Of a stretch of DNA of 45,542 bases, positions 33,557 through 44,596 are shown in pieces. A program made the position numbers and the translations under genes. The number at the start of each line of letters is the position of its first letter. Position 1 is the stretch's first letter. The stretch spans positions 1-45,542 of the forward strand of contig JAJYRD010000002.1 of NCBI GenBank assembly GCA_021794275.1. Direction: 5' to 3'. The DNA comes from Pseudomonadota bacterium (lineage in GTDB: Bacteria; Pseudomonadota; Gammaproteobacteria; Acidiferrobacterales; Acidiferrobacteraceae). Below the pieces are notes generated by a model. The model was not told the origin of the DNA. It worked only from the letters and a program-made list of their open reading frames with translations, and did no database searches.

Positions 33557-36500
33557 ATGAGCCCATCGTCCATCGCCCGGATTCGGGAGATTCCTTACAA
33601 CTACACCTCGTTTTCCGACCGGGAGATCGTCATGCGATTTCTGGGCGCGGAGATGTGGGAGACCCTAAACGCGCTGCGCGCTACGCGCGTGACCGGGCGT
33701 TCCGCGCGCATGTTGTTCGAGGTCTTGGGCGACATGTGGGTGGTGAGCCGCAATCCCTTTATCCAGGACGATCTCTTGCGTCACGATGCGCGGCTTTCGC
33801 AGCTCGTATCAGCCTTGCACCACAGGCTGGACCAGATCGTGGAGCGTGCTCAAGGAAATCCCGAGGCCCTGGCGCTTGCCTCCGCGGCCCGCGCCGCCGT
33901 GCACGCCTTCGAGGAGGGCTTTCCGAGGGAGCGCGGTCTGCGCAAGAAGGCCATGCGGGTATTTTCGCGGGTCACCCGGCGCGACAATGTGGACTTCAGT
34001 GCCTATGCGCGTGCCGCGCATGTGACCGATGCCACCGACTGGCGCGTCGAACTGCCATTCGTGGTCGTCAATCCTGATACGGAAGAGGAGGTGATGGGGA
34101 TAGTCCAGGGCTGCATCGAGCTCGGCCTCACCATCATTCCGCGAGGCGGTGGCACGGGTTACACCGGAGGCGCGGTCCCGCTCTTTGCCGACACTGCCAT
34201 CATCAATACGGAGAAGCTCGACGGCCTCGGCGAGGTGGTGTGGCAGGCGCTGCCTGGCGTCGAGAAGAGCGTACCCACCATCCGCGCAGGGGCGGGTGTC
34301 GTGACGCTGCGGGTGACCGAGGTCGCCGAGGCTGGGGGCCTTTCGTTCGCGGTCGATCCCACCTCGCAGGACGCCTCCACCATAGGCGGCAATGTGGCGA
34401 TGAACGCCGGTGGCAAGAAGGCCGTCTTGTGGGGGACGACTCTCGACAATCTTGTGTCGTGGCGCATGGTGACGCCGCGCGGCGAGTGGCTTAGCGTCGA
34501 GCGCGAGAACCATAATCTTGGCAAGATTCATGAGCAGGACGAGGTGGTGTTTCAGGTGCGCCGCTTCGGCCCCGATGGCAGCACGCCGGTCGGGTCCGGC
34601 GAGACCTTGCGGATGCCCGGGCGCTCCTTGCGCAAAGAAGGCCTTGGCAAGGATGTGACGGATAAGTTCTTGTCGGGCCTGCCCGGCGTCCAGAAGGAGG
34701 GGTGCGACGGCATCATCACGTCTGCGGTCTTTATCTTGCATGAAAAGCCAAAACATCTACGGACCGTGTGCCTTGAGTTTTTCGGCGCCGATCTGCGCGA
34801 GGCCGTATCGGCGATCACGGCGATCAAGGCATATCCGGAGACCTCCCCGGGCGTGATGTTGGCGGGGCTTGAGCATTTGGATGAACGCTATCTGCGGGCC
34901 GTGCGCTACAGTACCAAGGCCCCGCGCCGCGAACGTCCGAAGATGGTCCTTCTATGCGACATCGCGGGCGACGACGAGCGCCATGTGGGAGAGGCGGCGG
35001 CGGCGATCGTGCGGATCGCCAACGGTCGTGGAGGCGAAGGCCACGTCGCCGTGACCAGTGAGGCACGCCGGCGCTTCTGGGCCGACCGCGCCAAGACCGC
35101 AGCCATCGCGGCGCATACCAACGCCTTCAAGATCAACGAGGACGTGGTCATTCCCATCGAGCGCCTCGCCGACTACAGCGAGGGCGTCGAGCGTATCAAT
35201 ATCGAACAGTCGCTCATGAATAAGATCACGACCGTGGAGGCGGTCATCGCTTACCTGAGCGAGGGGGGCGGTCCCGCGGCGGCGTCCGAGTATGAGGCGA
35301 GCGTGGAAAGCGCAGCGATCCTTGCGGCCAAGACCGAGGCGGCCGTGACGCACCTGCGCGCGGTCGCAATGCGATGGTCGGGGATATTGGCGAGCCTCGA
35401 CCTTCCGGTGGCCGCCTGTGCCGATCTGCTGGATGCCGACCACGTGGATCACTCGCGGCCGGACGAGCCTCTCCTGGGCTTACTCCTGCGGCGTAGGCTG
35501 CGCATCTCATACCGGGCCGAGGTCGATCGGGTCTTGCAGGACATCTTTGCGGGGCACGAGATGGCGAAAGTCCGCAATCGCCTCGAGGCCATACATGCCG
35601 AGGTATTGACCAAGCGGCTTTTCGTGGCACTCCACATGCACGCCGGTGACGGCAATGTCCACACCAATATCCCCGTCAATTCGAACGACTACCAGATGAT
35701 GCGGGAGGCTGATCGCATCGTAGAGCGCGTGATGCGCTTGGCGGTGGACTTAGGGGGCGTGATATCGGGCGAGCACGGCATTGGTCTCACCAAGATCCGG
35801 TACCTGGACCCCGAGACGATAGAGGCTTTCGCGGCCTACAAGCGTCGCGTGGACCCGGATGGACGCTTCAATCGCGGCAAGCTCATGCCAGGCTCGGGGC
35901 TCGAGCGGGCCTATACGCCCTCCCTGCGTCTCGTCTCACAAGAGGCCTTGATCCTGGAGCGGAGCGAGCTTGGGGCTTTGAACGATGCGATCCGCAACTG
36001 CCTGCGGTGCGGCAAGTGCAAGCCGGTCTGCACGACGCACGTGCCCCGGGCCAATCTCCTGTATTCGCCGCGCAACAAGATACTCGGGACTGGCCTCATC
36101 ATCGAGGCGTTCCTCTACGAGGAGCAGACCCGGCGGGGTATATCGGTCCACCATTTCGATGGCATGAACGACATCGCGGACCACTGCACGGTGTGCCACA
36201 AGTGCCTGAACCCCTGTCCGGTCGACATCGATTTCGGGGACGTGTCCATTCGCATGCGTGAGATCCTGCGGGCGCGCGGTCACAAGCGCATGGCCATGGG
36301 CACGCGCGCCTCCATGGCGTTTCTGAACGCGACTGACCCAGGCACCATCCGCGCCCTGCGCAAGGGACTCATCGAGTGGGGATTCAAGGCCCAGAGATGG
36401 GGGCACGAAGTGGCGGTGAAGCTGCCATCTGTCGCTCGGCCTGCGCGTCCGGAGGCGACCACCGGCAAGACGCCGGTGGCAGCGCAGGTCATTCATTTCT

Positions 36501-37411
36501 TGAAGAAACCCCTGCCAAGCGGGGTGCCGCGTCAGACCATGCGCGCGCTGCTTGGTATAGAGGATACGAAGACCGTGCCCATTCTGCGTGATCCTGCCAG
36601 GGTGAACGACGACTCGGACGCGGTGTTCTATTTTCCCGGCTGCGGTTCCGAGCGGCTTTTTAGTCAAGTGGGGCTTGCGACGCTCGCCATGCTCTACGAA
36701 GTGGGGGCGCAGGCCGTGCTCCCCCCGGGCTATCTGTGCTGTGGCTATCCCCAGACCGCCGCGGGCGAGGATGCGCGCGGCCGGCAGATCACCACCGACA
36801 ATCGCGTGCTCTTCCATCGGGTCGCGAACACGCTCAATTATCTCGACATAAAGACCGTGATCGTGTCGTGTGGGACCTGCATGGATCAGCTTCTGAAGTA
36901 TGAGTTCGAACAGATATTTCCGGGGTGCCGGCTGCTCGATATCCATGAATATCTGATGGAGAAGTCGGTTTCACTGGAGGGTGTCGAGGGGGTCAGATAC
37001 ATGTATCACGATCCCTGTCACACACCGATGAAGACGCATAACCCCGTAGCGGTCGCAACCGCGCTCGTGGGTAGCCCCGTGACCCTGTCGGATCGTTGCT
37101 GCGGGGAGGCTGGGACCTTCGCCGTGGCGCGCCCCGACATCGCGACCCAGGTCCGTTTTCGCAAGGAGGAGGAGCTCAAGAAGGGCCTGCGGACGTTGAA
37201 CGAGGGAGCGGGACGCGAGGCGGCGGCGAACGTCAAGATCCTGACGTCATGCCCGGCGTGCCTTCAGGGTTTGAGTCGGTATCGAGAGGATACGGGTCTC
37301 GACGCGGACTATATCGTGGTCGAGGTGGCGAATAAGCGCCTGGGCGAGGGCTGGCAGCAGCGCTTCGCGGACGCGGTGAAGGCGGGCGGTATCGAACGGG
37401 TGTTGCTGTGA
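33557..37411 (+). CDS. Giant FAD-linked oxidase / Fe-S dehydrogenase with DUF3683 N-terminus
   Basis: 1284 residues. An N-terminal DUF3683 part begins [20 protein letters not shown]. Next is a FAD-binding type-4 (GlcD-like) domain with [15 protein letters not shown] (about 195-209) and a C-terminal oxidase region with [14 protein letters not shown] and [16 protein letters not shown]. Two 4Fe-4S motifs follow, [11 protein letters not shown] and [17 protein letters not shown]-type cysteine domains ([36 protein letters not shown]) close it. It probably oxidises a 2-hydroxy acid, such as D-lactate or glycolate, feeding quinone. The substrate is unproven. The ATG at 33557 is chosen because the family begins just before REIPYN; an ATG at 33512 is possible. 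Confidence 0.9.
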   Translation: MSPSSIARIREIPYNYTSFSDREIVMRFLGAEMWETLNALRATRVTGRSARMLFEVLGDMWVVSRNPFIQDDLLRHDARLSQLVSALHHRLDQIVERAQGNPEALALASAARAAVHAFEEGFPRERGLRKKAMRVFSRVTRRDNVDFSAYARAAHVTDATDWRVELPFVVVNPDTEEEVMGIVQGCIELGLTIIPRGGGTGYTGGAVPLFADTAIINTEKLDGLGEVVWQALPGVEKSVPTIRAGAGVVTLRVTEVAEAGGLSFAVDPTSQDASTIGGNVAMNAGGKKAVLWGTTLDNLVSWRMVTPRGEWLSVERENHNLGKIHEQDEVVFQVRRFGPDGSTPVGSGETLRMPGRSLRKEGLGKDVTDKFLSGLPGVQKEGCDGIITSAVFILHEKPKHLRTVCLEFFGADLREAVSAITAIKAYPETSPGVMLAGLEHLDERYLRAVRYSTKAPRRERPKMVLLCDIAGDDERHVGEAAAAIVRIANGRGGEGHVAVTSEARRRFWADRAKTAAIAAHTNAFKINEDVVIPIERLADYSEGVERINIEQSLMNKITTVEAVIAYLSEGGGPAAASEYEASVESAAILAAKTEAAVTHLRAVAMRWSGILASLDLPVAACADLLDADHVDHSRPDEPLLGLLLRRRLRISYRAEVDRVLQDIFAGHEMAKVRNRLEAIHAEVLTKRLFVALHMHAGDGNVHTNIPVNSNDYQMMREADRIVERVMRLAVDLGGVISGEHGIGLTKIRYLDPETIEAFAAYKRRVDPDGRFNRGKLMPGSGLERAYTPSLRLVSQEALILERSELGALNDAIRNCLRCGKCKPVCTTHVPRANLLYSPRNKILGTGLIIEAFLYEEQTRRGISVHHFDGMNDIADHCTVCHKCLNPCPVDIDFGDVSIRMREILRARGHKRMAMGTRASMAFLNATDPGTIRALRKGLIEWGFKAQRWGHEVAVKLPSVARPARPEATTGKTPVAAQVIHFLKKPLPSGVPRQTMRALLGIEDTKTVPILRDPARVNDDSDAVFYFPGCGSERLFSQVGLATLAMLYEVGAQAVLPPGYLCCGYPQTAAGEDARGRQITTDNRVLFHRVANTLNYLDIKTVIVSCGTCMDQLLKYEFEQIFPGCRLLDIHEYLMEKSVSLEGVEGVRYMYHDPCHTPMKTHNPVAVATALVGSPVTLSDRCCGEAGTFAVARPDIATQVRFRKEEELKKGLRTLNEGAGREAAANVKILTSCPACLQGLSRYREDTGLDADYIVVEVANKRLGEGWQQRFADAVKAGGIERVLL

Positions 37412-37458
37412 CGTACTTGCTCTGAGAGGCCCGCGGCCGTGCGGCCTCGCAGGCGAAA

Positions 37459-37483
37459 GGCGCCCCCTGAAGAAGGGGGCGCC
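37459..37483. terminator. Hairpin between convergent genes
   Basis: A perfect 9-bp stem GGCGCCCCC / GGGGGCGCC with a seven-base loop lies between the stops at 37411 and 37492. TTTCGCC follows on the minus strand. It is probably a bidirectional terminator of moderate strength. Confidence 0.7.
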
Positions 37484-37491
37484 GTGCGGCC

Positions 37492-38919
37492 CTACGGTAA
37501 CGTGACAACGATATAAGCGCTTTCTTTGCCGCGGCGTATGAGCACCGGGATCGGGGTGTGGGCCGGCAGGTTCGCGACCAGATGCGCGATCTGGCTTGGC
37601 GAGCTGATGGGTGCGCCATTGACCTCCTGGATGACCATCCCGGGGGCGATCCCGGCGTTCTGGGCAGGACCCGGATCGACGCTCAAGACCACGACGCCGT
37701 GGTGGATACCCATGTCGGTGAGGGCCTCATGGGTGAGCGGACCCACCTCCATGTGCATACGCGACAATGTGACGTTGCGGCTCGGCGCGTGGCGCAGATT
37801 CTTCGGGAGCGTTCCCACGCGGACTCGGATGGTGAGCGGCCGGCCCTTGCGCATGATGCCGACTGGTACGCGCGTGCCAGGGCTCGTATTGCCGACAAGC
37901 GGCGGCAATTGACCCACGCTATAAACAGGCTTGTTGTCGTAGGTGATAATGACGTCGCCAGGCTTCAGGCCGGCCTTGGCGGCCGGACCGTCATGCGCGA
38001 GACTTGCGATGAGCGCGCCTACTGGTTCCTTCAGGCGCATGGCGCGCGCCATCTCGGCGCTCACGCCTTGGACATCGACCCCGAGCCAGCCAAAGCGGAG
38101 GGCGTGGTGATGCTCAAGCGCGTTCACGACGCGCATGGCGGCGTTGATCGGTATCGAGAACGAGAGCCCCATATAGCCACCGTTACTCGTGTAGATCTGG
38201 TCGTTGATACCCACGACCTGGCCCGCCATATTGAAAAGCGGGCCGCCGGAATTACCCGGATTGATGGGGACGTCGCTCTGGATGAAGGGGATGTATTCGT
38301 CATCGGAGAGCGGCCGGTTGACTGCGCTTACGACGCCCTGGGTGACGGTATTGTAGAAGCCGAACGGTGCGCCCACCGCCAGGAGCCACTGACCCACCTG
38401 CAGGTGATCCGAGTTGCCGAGCGGGACGGTTGGAAGGTCGTGGCCCTTGATTTTCAGGAGTGCGGTGTCATAACGCACCGACAAACCCACGAGCTTCGCC
38501 TTGTAGGCGTGATGATTGGAGAGCCCCACGACGATGTGGTTCGCGCCGCGCACGACATGGGCGGCTGTTACGATGTAACCGGAGCGGCTTATGATGAATC
38601 CCGACCCGAGCGACTCCACCTTCTCTTTCTGTGAAGGCGCCACATTCGGCCCCGAGAAGAAGCGCTGAAAGAACGGGTAGAATGGTGAGTTCGGCGGCAA
38701 CGGATCGACCGGTGTCGAGCCGCGCACGGTTTTTGTGCTGGTGCTGCTGATGTTCACCACTGCTGCGCCGTAATGCTGGATGATCGGCGTGAAGTCCGGC
38801 AGCCCCACTATCGGTTGCGCAGCGAACGCCCCTTGGCAGGCAACGCCCCCCGCAAATCCCGCCGCTAGCGCGACCGATTTCCACCGATGCCGGTGCGGCC
38901 GGTCTTTCAAGTGACCCAT
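37492..38919 (-). CDS. degQ: Periplasmic serine protease, DegQ/DegP type
   Basis: 475 residues. A signal peptide (RWKSVALAAGFAGGVACQGA, cleavage near AFAA) precedes the trypsin-like domain, with His in VTAAHVV, Asp in VRYDTALLKIK and Ser in INPGNSGGPLFN; the triad is complete. Two PDZ domains follow: the first around WLGVDVQGVSAEMAR ... GDVIITYDNKPV and the second around VLSVDPGPAQNAGIAPGMVI. This is the DegP/DegQ layout for quality control of envelope proteins. The start at 38919 has GAGGAG seven bases before it. The upstream gap (38920-39254) holds its promoter and a hairpin but no other gene. Confidence 0.92.
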   Translation of the reverse strand: MGHLKDRPHRHRWKSVALAAGFAGGVACQGAFAAQPIVGLPDFTPIIQHYGAAVVNISSTSTKTVRGSTPVDPLPPNSPFYPFFQRFFSGPNVAPSQKEKVESLGSGFIISRSGYIVTAAHVVRGANHIVVGLSNHHAYKAKLVGLSVRYDTALLKIKGHDLPTVPLGNSDHLQVGQWLLAVGAPFGFYNTVTQGVVSAVNRPLSDDEYIPFIQSDVPINPGNSGGPLFNMAGQVVGINDQIYTSNGGYMGLSFSIPINAAMRVVNALEHHHALRFGWLGVDVQGVSAEMARAMRLKEPVGALIASLAHDGPAAKAGLKPGDVIITYDNKPVYSVGQLPPLVGNTSPGTRVPVGIMRKGRPLTIRVRVGTLPKNLRHAPSRNVTLSRMHMEVGPLTHEALTDMGIHHGVVVLSVDPGPAQNAGIAPGMVIQEVNGAPISSPSQIAHLVANLPAHTPIPVLIRRGKESAYIVVTLP

Positions 38920-39203
38920 GTCGATCTCCTCGTAGAATAATTCATCAACGTCCGGCGCAGCCTTCCGGCAGGCATTGCGCCGAGACCGGGGTTTCCGGTT
39001 CTTCGGCAAGGACGGCCAGCCGTGCCCTAAAGCGCACTGATGGCTTTGAGCATGCTCGACGCCGGTTGTTCCCCTGCCTCTGGAAAAACTCCTCCCATGC
39101 TGCCCCTATGATACCGCGAACGGGTGTTACGTCCCAAGTATGAGTGTGGTCGTGCGTGGATCGCCCCGCGCCCAGGCGAGCCGCGGCCTGGGGGCAGATC
39201 AGA

Positions 39204-39232
39204 GGTGATGCGGGGCGGCGCCCCGCATCACC
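39204..39232. terminator. Long-stem hairpin after the DUF445 gene
   Basis: A 13-bp perfect stem (GGTGATGCGGGGC / GCCCCGCATCACC) with loop GGC lies 23 bases past the DUF445 stop on the minus strand. There is little U-run. It probably works as a terminator for that gene. Confidence 0.65.
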
Positions 39233-39254
39233 CCCGTCGCTGAGCCGCCAGCCT

Positions 39255-40553
39255 CTATGCGAAAAGGTGGGTCGCGGCGTAGATGATGAGGCCGACCAGG
39301 CCGCCGACCAGGGTGCCGTTAATACGAATGAATTGCAGGTCGCGTCCGATGTTGAGTTCTATTTGATCGACGAGGAAGGTGTCGTTCCAGGCCTTCACCT
39401 GCGCCGTGATGAAGAGTCCCAGCGTGCGCCGATATCTTTCGATGAGGGGCGGGGCGAAGGACGCGATCTGAGCGTCGATCCAGGCGTGCGATTGGGGACT
39501 GTTTGCGAACCTTTCGGCAAGGTCCTGGACGGTTACGGCAAGCCGCCGGGAGAGCGGCGCGTCTGCACAGTCAAGCTGCCCCGCGAGCCAGCGCTGGAAT
39601 TCATCCCAGATGCCCTGAAAGGCGGATCCTATCTCGGGATTGTGACGCAGTTCGGTTTGAATGGTCTTCATTCGCGCCCGGAAGGTCTCGTCAGTCATGA
39701 GTTTGTCGACAATATCCAAGACGACCTCGTCGAAGCGTCTGCGCAGCACATGGTCGTGATCGTCGCGGACGGCTTGCAGCACGGTCTGAAGGGCATCGTA
39801 GAGGCGCTGAAGGATGGCGCGGCCCACGCGCTCGTCGAGATTTAGTGTTGAGGGCACATAGTCCATGTGACGGGCAATGGCATGCACCAGCTCCTTGCGG
39901 ACATCTTCGTGTTGGAGGAAGTCGTAGAGCTGCTCCAGGGCCTCGTCCAACAACCACTGGTGGCGACGATTTTCCGAGAGTGAGCGCAGCACTTGGGCCG
40001 CCAGTGTGCTGGCATCGAGGGTATCGAGCCCGGAGGCAATGGCCTGCGTCAGGAAGTCGCGGGCCTGCTGGCGGTCGATCGATCCAAACAGGCGTGCCAG
40101 TGCGCGGCTGAGATAGGCCTGGATCCGTGCCCGGTTGTCCTCGCGGTTGGTCCATTTGGCGACCCGCCGGCCGGGGGCCAAGGCGCGGATACCCTCGAGC
40201 ACCTTGTCGGTTGACAGGAAACGGGATTGGATGAACTCGCCGAGACTGTCAGCGATGCGCCGCTTATTGGCGGAGATGATGGCCGTATGAGGCAAGGGAA
40301 GGCCGAAGGGGTGGCGGAAGAGTGCCACAACCGCGAACCAATCGGCCAAGGCGCCGACCATGGCCGCCTCGCTGAAGGCCGCGACGAAGCCAAGCCACGG
40401 GTGTGCGGGGCGGAAGTGTTCCGCTACGACGTAGAGAACACCGGCTGAGGCGAGCAGGCTGAAGGCGAGCAGGCGCGCGGCTTGCAGTCTCGCGCGCTTG
40501 GCGCGGTCGCCTGCGGGTCGGGGGGTCGGAGTCAGAGTTGGCATCATGGGCAT
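39255..40553 (-). CDS. DUF445 (YjiN-like) membrane protein
   Basis: 432 residues. A basic N-terminus is followed by a hydrophobic pair (LLAFSLLASAGVLYVVAEHF and FVAAFSEAAMVGALADWFAV), with GALADWFAVVALFRHPFGLPL as the DUF445 signature (G-A-x-x-D-W-x-A-v-x-x-l-F-r-x-P). Then come IPHTAII-like and FLSTDKVLE segments and about 250 residues of helical soluble part, and a last membrane helix (NGTLVGGLVGLIIYAATHLF). The family is inner-membrane and of unknown function. The ATG at 40553 is taken instead of the TTG six bases upstream. It shares strand and 55-base spacing with the GGDEF-EAL gene behind it. Confidence 0.82.
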   Translation of the reverse strand: MPMMPTLTPTPRPAGDRAKRARLQAARLLAFSLLASAGVLYVVAEHFRPAHPWLGFVAAFSEAAMVGALADWFAVVALFRHPFGLPLPHTAIISANKRRIADSLGEFIQSRFLSTDKVLEGIRALAPGRRVAKWTNREDNRARIQAYLSRALARLFGSIDRQQARDFLTQAIASGLDTLDASTLAAQVLRSLSENRRHQWLLDEALEQLYDFLQHEDVRKELVHAIARHMDYVPSTLNLDERVGRAILQRLYDALQTVLQAVRDDHDHVLRRRFDEVVLDIVDKLMTDETFRARMKTIQTELRHNPEIGSAFQGIWDEFQRWLAGQLDCADAPLSRRLAVTVQDLAERFANSPQSHAWIDAQIASFAPPLIERYRRTLGLFITAQVKAWNDTFLVDQIELNIGRDLQFIRINGTLVGGLVGLIIYAATHLFA

Positions 40554-40608
40554 GTTCAAGGATAGCGGGCGCTACACGCTTTGTCCCCGGCTTTCCGGTG
40601 GCGGTTTT

Positions 40609-43413
40609 TTAAAAGAGGGCCGAGGTCTGTGCCGAGGCGACAACGATCCCTTGTTCGTGGCTCAAAGAGATATCGCGCAGCCAGGTCGCGAGCCACCCGG
40701 GCACCGTCTCGGCCGGCATCGGCCGCGCGATCACGTAGCCTTGCGCAAGGTCACACCCCTGCGCCTTCAGCCACTCCCATTGCTCCAGGGTCTCCACCCC
40801 CTCCGCGAGTACCGGACGTCCGAGCTGATGCGCCATGTGTATGACCCCTTCGACGATCGCCCGATGCTGTGGGTCCTCGGGAAGCGGGGCAATGAAGGTG
40901 CGGTCGATCTTGATGAGGGCCGCCGGGAGATCGGTCAGGTAACTAAGCGACGCCTGACCCGTCCCGAAATCGTCGATCGCGAATTGCAGGCCCCGTTTGC
41001 ACCAGGCGTCAAGTGTACGTCGCGCCCGGGCGGGATCGGCGAAGGCGGCGCGTTCCGTGATCTCTAGGGCGATGTGGTGCATGGAAGTCCCACTCGTGCG
41101 CAAGACCTCGCACACGCGATGGTGGATCTCGGGGTCCTGGAATTGGGTAGGCGACAGATTCACGGCGATCTGGAGCGTGATCCCTTGCTCCATCCAGCGC
41201 CTCTGTTGCCGGCACGCTTCCTGAAGTACCCACTCCCCAAGGGGTACGATGAGCCCCGACTCTTCAGCGATCGGCACGAAGACATCGGGGGACTGCGGTT
41301 GCCAGTCAGGGTTGCGCCAACGCAAAAGCGCCTCCATGCCCGCTATGCGCCCCGTGCGCAGCTCGATCTGCGGCTGATAATGAAGCGTGAACGAATTCTC
41401 GGCCAGGGCCTTGCGCAGTCTTTTCTGAAGTGCTTGGCGGTCGCGCGTGGCGTGATCCAGGGAGGGTTCGAAGAGTGACCAGCGATTACGTCCTTGGCGT
41501 TTGGCCTCGTACATGGCGAGGTCGGCGTGCCGTAGCAGGCCCTGAGGATCGCTGTCGTCGAAGGGGAAAACCGTGATGCCGATGCTCGCCTGGGTCGTGA
41601 CTTGGTCTGTGTCGATACGCACGGGCGACCTCATTGCCGCGAGGAACCGCGCGATGACGTTTTCGATGTCTTCCATGCGGGCGGCGTCTCGTAACAGCAC
41701 GGCAAACTCGTCGCCGCTCAGCCGCCCGATGATATCGCCGTTACGCGCGGTCCGACGCAGACGCGCAGTCACTTCCAGCAGCAGGCGGTCGCCGGCCGCA
41801 TGCCCGAGCGAGTCGTTGATATCCTTGAAACGATCGAGATCGATGAATAGTATCGCCTGCAGGGCGTCGGCATGCGCCTGCCCCTTGATGGTCTCGCCAA
41901 GCAGCTCCAGGAAGTGGGCGCGATTGGGGAGGCCGGTTAGTTCGTCGTAATGGGCCAGGGTCCGCAGGCGCGTCTGGGCCGTGTCGAGCTCGCACACCGA
42001 GCTGATATCCCAGGAGACCTGCGCAAGCCACGCCTTGGCCTCTTGCGAGAGCGCCTCGGGAACCATGGGGCGGCAGGCGATTGTGCCGTAGTGATGACCG
42101 TTGTGGGTTAGGGGATAGACAATCCGGTAAGGGGGGTCCGCCGGCGTCAAGGCGAGTGTCAGCGCGCTTTGCGGGTCCAAGTGCAGGGGGCCACCCTGAG
42201 CCACGCTCATCGGGGTCCCCGCACCATCGATGCGGGCCATCGCGATCCAAAGGAGATCGAGGTGTTCGGCTATGTTGTCGAAGACCTTGCCTAGCGCGGT
42301 GTCCGGGCTCTCGCCGCGCAGTGAAGCGTCGGTCAGGCGATCCCGAAGCTCGCGGGCGAGCGCATCCCGTTTTTGGATCGTGATGTCGCGACCCATGAGC
42401 AGGGAGCCGCCACCCACCGTTTCCGGCAGGCGGCAGCGCAGCAGATCGAGCACGCGCGGCGTCGTGTGGGCGCGGCGCAAAAGCACCTCTTCGCGTACGG
42501 ACCCCGCAGGCTCGCGGCTCATGAAGTCGCGCAAGCTGTCGCGCGTCGGGGCGTCCTTTGCGCGCCGCAGGACCTCACCAGGATCGACGTGAATCAGGTC
42601 TTCGCGTTCGAACCCGAAGGCCTCCAGCGTGGCGCGGTTGGCGAGCTGCCAGCGGCCGTCGTCGTTGAGCAGGCCGATCAAGTCGGGCGAGGCTTCGAGC
42701 AGGGTTCGCACGGCCGCTTCCCGTCGCTTGGAGCGCCGCAGCAGGCCTTGAAGCCGGAAATCGCGCAGGATGCGTTCCCGAACCGCGTCACCGTTTAGGC
42801 GCGCGACCTTGGTGGCGACCATCTGCAGCATTACGATGGTGAGCGCCATGGCGAGCCCCATCAGGCCCTGATGGCCCATGAATTCGCGCCAGGCGAGCGC
42901 CAGTACCGGTGGGATGGCAAAGGCTTCGTAGCCGCCCGCGAGTATACTCAGAAAGGGGATGGGTCCGGCGATCAGCCCGGTTACGATGGCAACGAGAAAC
43001 GGCGGGTTGATGCCGGTTTGTGGGTGGGGCACCGCGACGATCAGAAGCGCCCATAGCAAACCGTCGACAAAGAGATGGGCCACGAGGCGCGCGTGGCGAT
43101 AGTGGGCGTCGAGCCCTTGGTCGCGGGCAAGAGGCGACGCCGGGAAGAATCGCAGGGCCCCGTTGGCGGCCAATCCGAGCCACCACAAAGCCTTTTCCGG
43201 GGTCGGCACGGGGCGCGCGAACAGAATGAGGCAGGCGGTGGCGACCGCCAGATTGGCGAGAACCTGCCATCCGTAATTCCGGCAAAAGATGCGGAGTTGC
43301 TCTTCGAGAAGCGCGGTCTTTAACGGGGTATCGAGTCGTCCCTTCGGGCCCTGCGTGGTGTGGGGCCCAGCGGGATGGCAAGGCTCGGCCCCGGGCTGTC
43401 GGTGGCGATCCAT
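40609..43413 (-). CDS. Membrane GGDEF-EAL protein (c-di-GMP turnover)
   Basis: 934 residues. About five N-terminal membrane helices (residues 48-230) are followed by a coiled segment with a PAS domain (about 240-345, ASPDLIGLLNDDGRWQLANR) and a GAF-like region. The GGDEF domain (about 505-665) has the active-site variant LSGDEFAVLL with an inhibitory site RNGD five residues before it; GGDEF proteins with SGDEF can still be active. The EAL domain (about 680-920) keeps EALLRWRN, INLSP-like AVNLSP, IDDFGTG, IKIDRTF and LAEGVETLEQ, so the phosphodiesterase looks intact. It sets c-di-GMP at the inner membrane; whether synthesis or breakdown dominates cannot be seen. Confidence 0.9.
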   Translation of the reverse strand: MDRHRQPGAEPCHPAGPHTTQGPKGRLDTPLKTALLEEQLRIFCRNYGWQVLANLAVATACLILFARPVPTPEKALWWLGLAANGALRFFPASPLARDQGLDAHYRHARLVAHLFVDGLLWALLIVAVPHPQTGINPPFLVAIVTGLIAGPIPFLSILAGGYEAFAIPPVLALAWREFMGHQGLMGLAMALTIVMLQMVATKVARLNGDAVRERILRDFRLQGLLRRSKRREAAVRTLLEASPDLIGLLNDDGRWQLANRATLEAFGFEREDLIHVDPGEVLRRAKDAPTRDSLRDFMSREPAGSVREEVLLRRAHTTPRVLDLLRCRLPETVGGGSLLMGRDITIQKRDALARELRDRLTDASLRGESPDTALGKVFDNIAEHLDLLWIAMARIDGAGTPMSVAQGGPLHLDPQSALTLALTPADPPYRIVYPLTHNGHHYGTIACRPMVPEALSQEAKAWLAQVSWDISSVCELDTAQTRLRTLAHYDELTGLPNRAHFLELLGETIKGQAHADALQAILFIDLDRFKDINDSLGHAAGDRLLLEVTARLRRTARNGDIIGRLSGDEFAVLLRDAARMEDIENVIARFLAAMRSPVRIDTDQVTTQASIGITVFPFDDSDPQGLLRHADLAMYEAKRQGRNRWSLFEPSLDHATRDRQALQKRLRKALAENSFTLHYQPQIELRTGRIAGMEALLRWRNPDWQPQSPDVFVPIAEESGLIVPLGEWVLQEACRQQRRWMEQGITLQIAVNLSPTQFQDPEIHHRVCEVLRTSGTSMHHIALEITERAAFADPARARRTLDAWCKRGLQFAIDDFGTGQASLSYLTDLPAALIKIDRTFIAPLPEDPQHRAIVEGVIHMAHQLGRPVLAEGVETLEQWEWLKAQGCDLAQGYVIARPMPAETVPGWLATWLRDISLSHEQGIVVASAQTSALF

Positions 43414-43605
43414 TGTCTTCGTTGTAATCCCTGCCTCGTCAGTGGGCGCCCTGTAGGTCCCTGAAGGGATAGGCCGCGTCCCTGCGCTGGGATTGTGGCG
43501 TATTTCAGACGTTCAGGGAAGCGCCATGACCTCGGCGCGTACCCGGATGAGGACGCGCGATGAGCGGCGGGGGCGCCGTGGACGCGCGCGAGTGAAAGCA
43601 GAGGC

Positions 43606-44247
43606 TCACGGGGTGCGTGTGTGGAAGCCTAGGAGGGCATGGCCTACGCTCCCAAGAGAGATGAGCCCGAGAACGATGATAAAAGTCGCCGACACGCGAT
43701 TTATGAGTGTGAGCGTTCGGGCCTCGAGTCGCGTATGGAGCCGTGCCGTGGCGAGGGTTAGGCCGACCCACCAGAGCAGGCAGCCCGAGAATATCCCCGC
43801 CATCAGCGACAGGAGGCGCAGCGGTTCCGGGTGGTCCAATTGTAGGGTCGTAAAGACGACTATGAAGAACAGTATTGTGAGCGGGTTGGCGAGCGTGAGC
43901 AGGAGCGAGGAGACGAATGTCCACGTGACCCCCGGTCCGCCATAGCCGCGCGTCGCGGTGCGCCGTAGGGGCCGGAAGTAGAGCGCGCGGGCACCGAACC
44001 AGAGACAGAGGATGCCGGCGCCCAGATGGATCCATATCCGCGCACTCGCAAGGAATTTGGAGACAACGCTCAGGCTGAGCCCGGCGACACCAGCATAAAG
44101 CGCGTCCGCCAGGGCGGCACCGGCGCCGCTCAACACGCCAGAGACGCGCCCATGGGTCAGGGTCCTTTGGATGGTCAAAAGCCCCACGGGCCCAATGGGC
44201 GCGGATGTGATGATCCCGACGATCAGTCCTAAGAAAAAGGGTTCCAC
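43606..44247 (-). CDS. LysE/RhtB-family exporter
   Basis: 213 residues with six hydrophobic segments, the family's length and topology. MEPFFLGLIVGIITSAPIGP contains the LysE-type GxxxxxxPGP region (APIGPVGLL), which lines the pore. FVSSLLLTLANPLTILFFIV holds the conserved N-P pair. LysE/RhtB members export amino acids or their analogues across the inner membrane. The start is a GTG preceded by GAGGAG. It stands alone between the GGDEF-EAL gene and a mobile element; no LysR-type partner is adjacent. Confidence 0.87.
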   Translation of the reverse strand: MEPFFLGLIVGIITSAPIGPVGLLTIQRTLTHGRVSGVLSGAGAALADALYAGVAGLSLSVVSKFLASARIWIHLGAGILCLWFGARALYFRPLRRTATRGYGGPGVTWTFVSSLLLTLANPLTILFFIVVFTTLQLDHPEPLRLLSLMAGIFSGCLLWWVGLTLATARLHTRLEARTLTLINRVSATFIIVLGLISLGSVGHALLGFHTRTP

Positions 44248-44596
44248 GCCACTCCTCGATCCAGCCGCCCATTATTCTTGAGTGGCATTGCCTTGCGGAT
44301 CCCTGCTTTTTGTCATCCACGGGCGGCCCTCCTTGGCGGACCCGGCGACTCGTCGGGCGCTATCGTAAAGCGGTCGGGCGGGAAAGGCCAGAAGAGCGGC
44401 CCGTATGCCGGAGGTGCGAGCGGCCGGTCTTTGCGGGTAGGCATGAGGCACCACTGCGTCCGTGGCGCGGGAAGCCCCACAGGTGCTTGCTTCGCGCGGA
44501 AAAGGCGAGAGGTGAGACCGCCACCTTCTGAGCCTCCCCACGGTTAAAGCCGGGGGGTTCTGATGCCAGCAGCAAAGGTCTTTCCGGCTCTCGCCA
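44248..44596. other. Gap holding the right end of the second tnpB element
   Basis: Apart from the element end at 44536-44557 and its likely flank, I see no gene, and the open frames here have shadow-like composition. Confidence 0.5.
44536..44596 (-). ncRNA. Right end of second tnpB element with hairpin (omega-RNA 3' part)
   Basis: Downstream of the stop, the minus strand carries CCCCCCGGCTTTAACCGTGGGG (stem of three plus four pairs with one mismatch, loop CTTTAA) followed by AGGCTCAG. This is the IS200/IS605-type right end that in active elements forms the last hairpin of the guide RNA. The RNA probably extends upstream into the coding region. Confidence 0.5.
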
